Shown here in pieces: positions 62,901 through 64,000 of a stretch of DNA of 64,000 nt (positions are counted from its first letter, which is position 1; the number at the start of each line of letters is the position of its first letter). Source of the stretch: Flaveria trinervia (Eukaryota; Streptophyta; Magnoliopsida; Asterales; Asteraceae); the NCBI GenBank assembly GCA_025506515.1, contig CM046452.1, positions 106,254,551 to 106,318,550 on the forward strand. Reading direction: 5' to 3'. Made by a program: the position numbers and the translations under genes. The notes below the pieces were generated by a model. It was not told where the DNA came from. It saw only the letters and a program-made list of their open reading frames with translations, and did not search any database.

Positions 62901-62960
62901 ATCACTCTATGGGGACGGAATCAAAATTTAAATAGAATTTCCAACACTGTATCATCATGT
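59950..62960. other. intergenic, AT-rich
   Basis: No gene is supported. It holds a 45-bp tandem pair at 60774-60863 (CATGTYTGGATTTGACTATT). From 61500 it is very AT-rich. The short frames at 61178, 62365 and 62763 lack domain-like content. Confidence 0.55.
60774..60865. repeat. tandem duplication, 45-bp unit
   Basis: Units start at 60774 and 60819 and end in CACTGAGAG, nearly identical. Confidence 0.9.
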
Positions 62961-62965
62961 TTGGT

Positions 62966-62976
62966 CTTTATAAGAC
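62966..62976 (+). promoter_or_regulatory. TATA-like box of second lectin gene
   Basis: CTTTATAAGAC lies about 100 bases before the start codon at 63074, the same spacing as in the neighbouring paralogue. Confidence 0.5.
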
Positions 62977-63073
62977 ATCAAATTGTTTGCAAGATAATTA
63001 CACAACGACCATCATTTTCATTATATCGTACCATCTTTGCGGTTTATCTTTCTAGCAACTCCTTCGACTCAAC

Positions 63074-63844
63074 ATGGTATATATGAAAATCATAATCTAT
63101 GCTTAATATATATTCCATAAACTTTTTTTAATCTCTTACTAACCTAACTGTTTTGAACAATAATATTGATGTTGATCTCACTAATAATATTTTAAAATGC
63201 ATGCAACAGAATACTAGCATACAAATGGGACCATGGGGAGCAAACGCTGGGAATTATTGGGATGATGGAGTACACACTGGAGTTAGAGAAATCACTCTTG
63301 TATATAGTAGTTGCATCGACTCAATTCATGTAACATATGATAACAATGGTAGATCTTTTCGTGCTGTAAAACATGGTGGCATGGGAGGAACCAAAACTGC
63401 TCAGGTATAAATATACAATATTTTAAGCTGAATGGTAGATGTATTTATTGTATAGATTCGTGATATTTATTTTTGCAATGATTTCAGATTAAGTTGCACT
63501 TTCCGGATGAAATCTTGCTAAGCGTTAGTGGGTATTATGGCCCAGTGGTGTATGGAGGTTTCCCTGTGATTCGATCACTTACTTTAAAGAGTAACCGAAG
63601 GACATTTGGGCCATTTGGGGTGGAAGAAGGAACACCCTTTAATTTCTTTGCAAAAGGACACATTGTAGGTTTTGATGGAAGAAGTGGGTGGTTTTTGGAT
63701 TCATTGGGGATCTACTCATCAAGCGTTAAACCAAACTTGTTCCAAAGGATCCAGATGATGTTTAAAGGATTTAACCTTCGCGCTGTCAAAGATGATGACC
63801 ATCAGAAAACCAAAGGCTCAAATGTTTATAGCTGGGGCATATGA
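63074..63844 (+). CDS. mannose-type jacalin-related lectin with C-terminal extension
   Basis: It is a paralogue of the gene at 59248, with the same structure: a start-codon-only exon (63074-63076), then 63210-63404 and 63488-63844, all in phase; 184 residues. The N-terminus is MNTSIQMGPWGANAGNYWDD. In place of the GGNGG loop it has GANAGN, so ligand contacts may differ. The C-terminal loop GFDGRSGWFLDSLG is kept. It has about 20 extra residues beyond the domain (AVKDDDHQKTKGSNVYSWGI) that the neighbour lacks. AATAAA lies near 63953. The pair and the pseudogene at 55.9 kb show tandem expansion in direct orientation. Confidence 0.92.
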
Positions 63845-64000
63845 GTATCTATATACATTTAAGTTGTATTTGTTAAGTTTGTATGGCTATTTCATATCCG
63901 ACGTGAGTTCTTTTCTTTTGTTACGGCAGTCTAACGAATTTTAGGATGTTAAATAAAAGAATCTTTTGTAATTTGTTGCATGACAAATTATCAAATTTAT

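Overview
This is a window of nuclear genomic DNA from a flowering plant. The evidence is AT-rich intergenic sequence, spliced genes with GT/AG introns, plant-specific families (GDSL esterase/lipase, thaumatin-like PR-5, group VIII bHLH, F-box/LRR, mannose-type jacalin-related lectin) and a high load of LTR retrotransposons, hAT-type MITEs and Helitrons. The gag sequence, the LTR types and the repeat families look like those of Asteraceae. That placement is inference from memory and was not tested by a search.

Layout. 1-4.28 kb: the 5' part of a minus-strand Ty3/gypsy-type element (gag with frame breaks, an extra ORF with an acidic tail, a primer binding site and a 2.16-kb LTR). 5.6-7.6 kb: a compact four-RRM poly(A)-binding-protein-like gene (+). 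7.6-8.5 kb: an old segmental duplication carrying 3' pieces of the PABP-like gene and of the neighbouring GDSL gene. 8.6-10.9 kb: an intact five-exon GDSL esterase/lipase (-). 11-17.5 kb: AT-rich sequence with a complete hAT-type MITE and a diverged tandem duplication. 17.5-18.3 kb: a GC-rich thaumatin-like gene (-) with a one-base frame break. 18.4-26.6 kb: repeats, including a Helitron-like 3' end, a GGGTTCGGGT minisatellite, a ~200-bp TAA microsatellite and a second hAT-type MITE. 26.6-34.5 kb: a decayed minus-strand spliced gene with a ~300-bp-monomer tandem array, in A/B dimeric order, in one of its introns. 34.5-44 kb: another minus-strand gene relic, split by a 2.5-kb solo LTR. 44.2-47.9 kb: a second solo LTR of the same family in opposite orientation, abutting a small Helitron-like element. 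48.3-49.4 kb: a single-exon HEC/bHLH87-like bHLH gene (-). 52.3-55.6 kb: an F-box/LRR gene (+). 55.8-63.9 kb: a tandem cluster of jacalin-related lectins (one pseudogene, two intact genes, all +).

The genes do not form a pathway. Several families (thaumatin-like, jacalin lectin, GDSL, F-box) commonly sit in tandem clusters, and local duplication followed by decay is the main theme here. I found no CRISPR, operon or prokaryote-type system, no confident tRNA or rRNA gene, and no convincing new molecular system. The most unusual structures are the A/B higher-order repeat array, the inverted pair of solo LTRs that both carry a tRNA-like B-box palindrome, and the extra ORF upstream of gag in the retroelement.
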